From: Channa striata
Taxonomy: Eukaryota; Chordata; Actinopteri; Anabantiformes; Channidae
Assembly (NCBI GenBank): GCA_033026295.1
Contig: CM065184.1
Span: forward strand, 12,713,501 to 12,777,500
Length of the DNA: 64,000 bases
Reading direction: 5' to 3'
In this document: piece by piece, positions 61,301-64,000 of the stretch
Numbering within the stretch: the stretch's first letter is position 1
Layout: every line of letters begins with the position of its first letter
The notes under the pieces: model-generated
Told to the model about the DNA's origin: nothing
The model's database searches: none
The model's input: the letters and a program-made list of their open reading frames with translations, nothing else
Made by a program: the position numbers and the translations under genes

Positions 61301-64000
61301 AAAAGGGATCATACGCCACAGCTCCCTTCTAACCCCCACTTGTAAATATTTTTAGCTGCCATATTATAGACAGAGTTACTGGCTGTGCTCTGCGATTGCT
61401 TTATCAGCATTATTAACATAAAAAGCTAAGCAAGTGAAAACCATGTTCTTTGTACTTAAATCTGAGTAAACATTTAAACATAATCTTCCAGGTAGATGAC
61501 ATCATATTATTCCAGAAGCAGTGTTAAAGTGTTTGACAGGTTATTGGATAATCTCAGCGACGATTGCAAAGCAGACACACCTGAGATTTAGATTTTTTGA
61601 TCAGATCCTGTTTTGGAAACTTGGCCTTGCCTAATAAATATAACTGATATACAATATCACAACAGTGAAGTTAAAGGTACAAATACTAATACATACTTTT
61701 ATGCTAATTTTACCCCTCTAATAGTACGTGTTAATAAAAGTACTACAATGCAAACATATTTCAAGGGGGATTAAGAGTTTTTATTACAATGTTAAAAGTG
61801 CCTGTACATTCTGCTCAGTGTCTTGAATTCTTTAATATACTGTGATTTCCATCTTATTGATGAAAAACATGAACTAACATACTATATTCAGTTGATCATA
61901 CTCAAGATGAAATGCAGAGATGAAATAAGTTTAATCTCTATGGAGAAAGAATGCATACATACACAATTTATTTTATAACTTGAAAAAATATTTTTCCTTT
62001 TGGCTTGTCTTTGGAGCCCGACTGCAGTTCACATGCATCAAAGTAGCTACTGTAGCACTTCAGAGATCTGCGGCTCGTCTCATTTTTAAACAATGCTGCC
62101 TACTTTGCATGCCTGCTATTAGTCTAAGAACGCCATATTGAAAATAACTGTGCAGCAGCAGCCGTTTTTACGGTTTATAAAAATGGATTCAATGAAGAGT
62201 GTTTGTAATTAAAGGGAAAGCGCATTTATTTTTGTGCCGGGTTTTACACTGAATCAAACTGTGACAACCTATGAAGTTTTAGACATCCCAAAGATTATAT
62301 TGGCTTCTGACTAACTAAATAAATGTCAGACCTCACAAGTATATTGAAGGACTAGTTACATGCTATTTATACTATAATATACCTGCAATGATTCTGTTAG
62401 GTTCTTATTTCCAGGGGCACCACATAGGTGATGCATCTGTTGCCTTTTTTTGAGTTTGGTGTTTTATATACAGTACATAGATCTCCACTAAGGTGTTTGC
62501 AGAGTTCCTTTGGCCCAAAAATTGAAAACATTTTAGCATACATAACCCATAGATTTCTTACTTTAATTTTAATTTTGTGAACTTGAAGCATCTGAAATAT
62601 GATTTAGAGCTCTCAAACACTGCCTCTGCATCATTTCCACTTATTCTTCACTTATTCCTCTGTTTATCACACAGTTGTCCCCTTTTTAGAGTGCATGAAG
62701 GTATTTAGTAATTATATGAAATGTGTCATTTGGAATTATAGATATTTCTCTTGCTATAGTGTTTGCGCTAATCAATGTTTTTGTCAACTAGTAATTGTTT
62801 TTATATTATTAATTTCATTTAGAAAGCTTAAACAAACTTTTCTCCATACACAAATAAAGAAATGAATGCTCGAGCTTTAAATTTAAGTTAAATAATTAAT
62901 TGTTTTTCGGAATTATCTGAGGAATGGCTGTAGTTTTATAGTGAACAGGGAGATACTGCATTGGTATTGATCTCCTCTAACTCCAAACCAAAGGGCACCT
63001 AGCACAAAAATATACAACTTTAAGCAACTATATTCTCCTGCTTGTATTTCTTGTATTTGTCAGCTCACTGGATGACAAAAGCACGAAAAAACTTTAAAAA
63101 TGAAAAAAAAAAAACACCTGTTCACACTAATAATAACAGCTTTCTCACATCCAAACAGTGTGGCTCCATACCTTGTCCTTTTGTGATCAATATATATGAT
63201 CAATATAGTAGGCACTCCCAGAAATGGTTCTGGGTTTGATCCAAATTTCCATCAAATCCATTTGCAACAGCTGAGTTCACCTCTAGCTTGTGTTGCTTGC
63301 CAGTTTGGCACAAACCCTTTTTTGAAAAGACATTTTCCGTGTATATATTCATGGCACCACCGTCTTCCTCTCGCTCACTAAAGTTTCACTCGGGATTCAC
63401 TTCGAGGGCATTCTCAGACGTTTCACGGCAGTTTTATTGGATGCTGGGAGCATTGGTTTTGCCACAGCTGTGCTGATATTGAACACTAAATCTTTGTCAT
63501 TGTGTAATCCATAATCAGAGTTCTTATCCTGTGATCTGTTCTTATTAAAGTTCTGTTCCTCATGTTGAGGAGCAGCTCACATCTCCAGGGCCCTGCTATG
63601 TATCCTCGGCTTTATATTTGACCGCAGTCAAAAACTTTGGAGACCAGCCTTGTGTAGATAAGAACAGCAAAGACGGGCTCTCACACTTTTGTAATGTTGC
63701 TAATGAAGTGTCAACTCTAGTAGATATACCTGACCATTTTTTTGTCATGTTCGGTATTTTATTGCTCTTCATTTTGGAATTCTTTTCTTTGTCATTTTTC
63801 AGTTTGTCCGCACGATGATATATTTTACTTTAGGTTATTTTACAATACAGATTTTTCTGAGTACTTTAGGGACTTCTTAGTCATGTTGCCTTAAAAGTAG
63901 AGTATCACTGTGAATAGGCATGGCATGGTTGTTTCTGTGTTTGTTGTGAGCACACAGACCCAAAGCAAGTCTCTGTTTAAAGACTGATTTCATGTGTGGA
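55313..64000 (+). other. adam12: Probable first intron of the ADAM12-type gene
   Basis: No exon was recognised in about 8.7 kb. The stretch is A/T-rich with a 23-nt poly(T) tract (58115-58137), a dispersed repeat (58715-59075) and a short direct duplication of GATCAATATA near 63185-63208. Minus-strand open frames at about 60373-60663 and 60732-60959 have no splice context and match nothing I know. Confidence 0.45.
58715..59075 (+). repeat. Dispersed fish repeat with tRNA-like head
   Basis: It begins GCCAGCACAGTGGTGAAGCG and GTTAGTGCTGCCGCCTCC, continues with TGTCCAAAGATGTGC, TTAATTGGTGACTC and ACTGGCGACGTGTCC, and ends near AGCAGTTACAGATAATG and ATGGATGG. This is the fuller version of the family seen at 9781 and 37193. 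It resembles a tRNA promoter-like region but is not a functional tRNA. The transposon class is not assigned. Confidence 0.65.

Overview
This is a eukaryotic nuclear window, almost certainly from a ray-finned fish and probably a spiny-rayed teleost. The signs are spliced genes with GT/AG introns of roughly 0.1-4 kb, vertebrate-specific gene families, TG/CA microsatellites, a Tc1-like element of a type common in fish, dispersed repeats ending in ATGGATGG, and a decayed Ty3/Gypsy-type element. No prokaryotic, organellar, CRISPR or rRNA/tRNA features were seen. The species call is inference.

Layout, left to right. (1) 1-7370 holds no recognised exon; it is probably the last intron of INSYN2A. (2) 7371-7554 (+) is the terminal coding exon of INSYN2A (FAM196A), with a probable 3'UTR to an AATAAA at 8986. 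(3) 10972-14284 (-) is a complete ten-exon indoleamine 2,3-dioxygenase gene (400 aa; all junctions phase-consistent; heme ligand and pocket residues present). It is tail-to-tail with INSYN2A. (4) 14.3-39 kb is a gene-poor stretch with a possible small secreted-protein gene (16.3-19.3 kb), a degenerate Gypsy-like element (about 19.9-23.3 kb, minus strand), a truncated Tc1-like element (34.66-35.29 kb) and a 95-bp-period tandem duplication. (5) 42040-52152 (+) is a full C10orf90/FATS-type gene (seven coding exons, 582 aa, C-terminal ALMS motif), with a likely 5'UTR exon near 39.5 kb. (6) 55198-55312 (+) is a signal-peptide first exon in a CpG-rich promoter, best explained by position as ADAM12. 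The rest, to 64000, looks like its long first intron.

INSYN2A, C10orf90 and ADAM12 keep the order and relative strands they have at human 10q26.2. There INSYN2A is nested inside DOCK1, yet I recognise no DOCK1 exon here, and an IDO gene sits between INSYN2A and C10orf90. In mammals IDO1/IDO2 lie elsewhere (8p11). The genes do not form a functional pathway; what links them is conserved neighbourhood.

No wholly new system is evident. The observations most worth following are: a TG microsatellite abutting the acceptor of a 64-nt frame-changing C10orf90 exon; a 15-nt IDO microexon followed by an exon with an oligo-A acceptor; several near-perfect fold-back palindromes; the apparent absence of DOCK1; and the candidate small secreted-protein gene.
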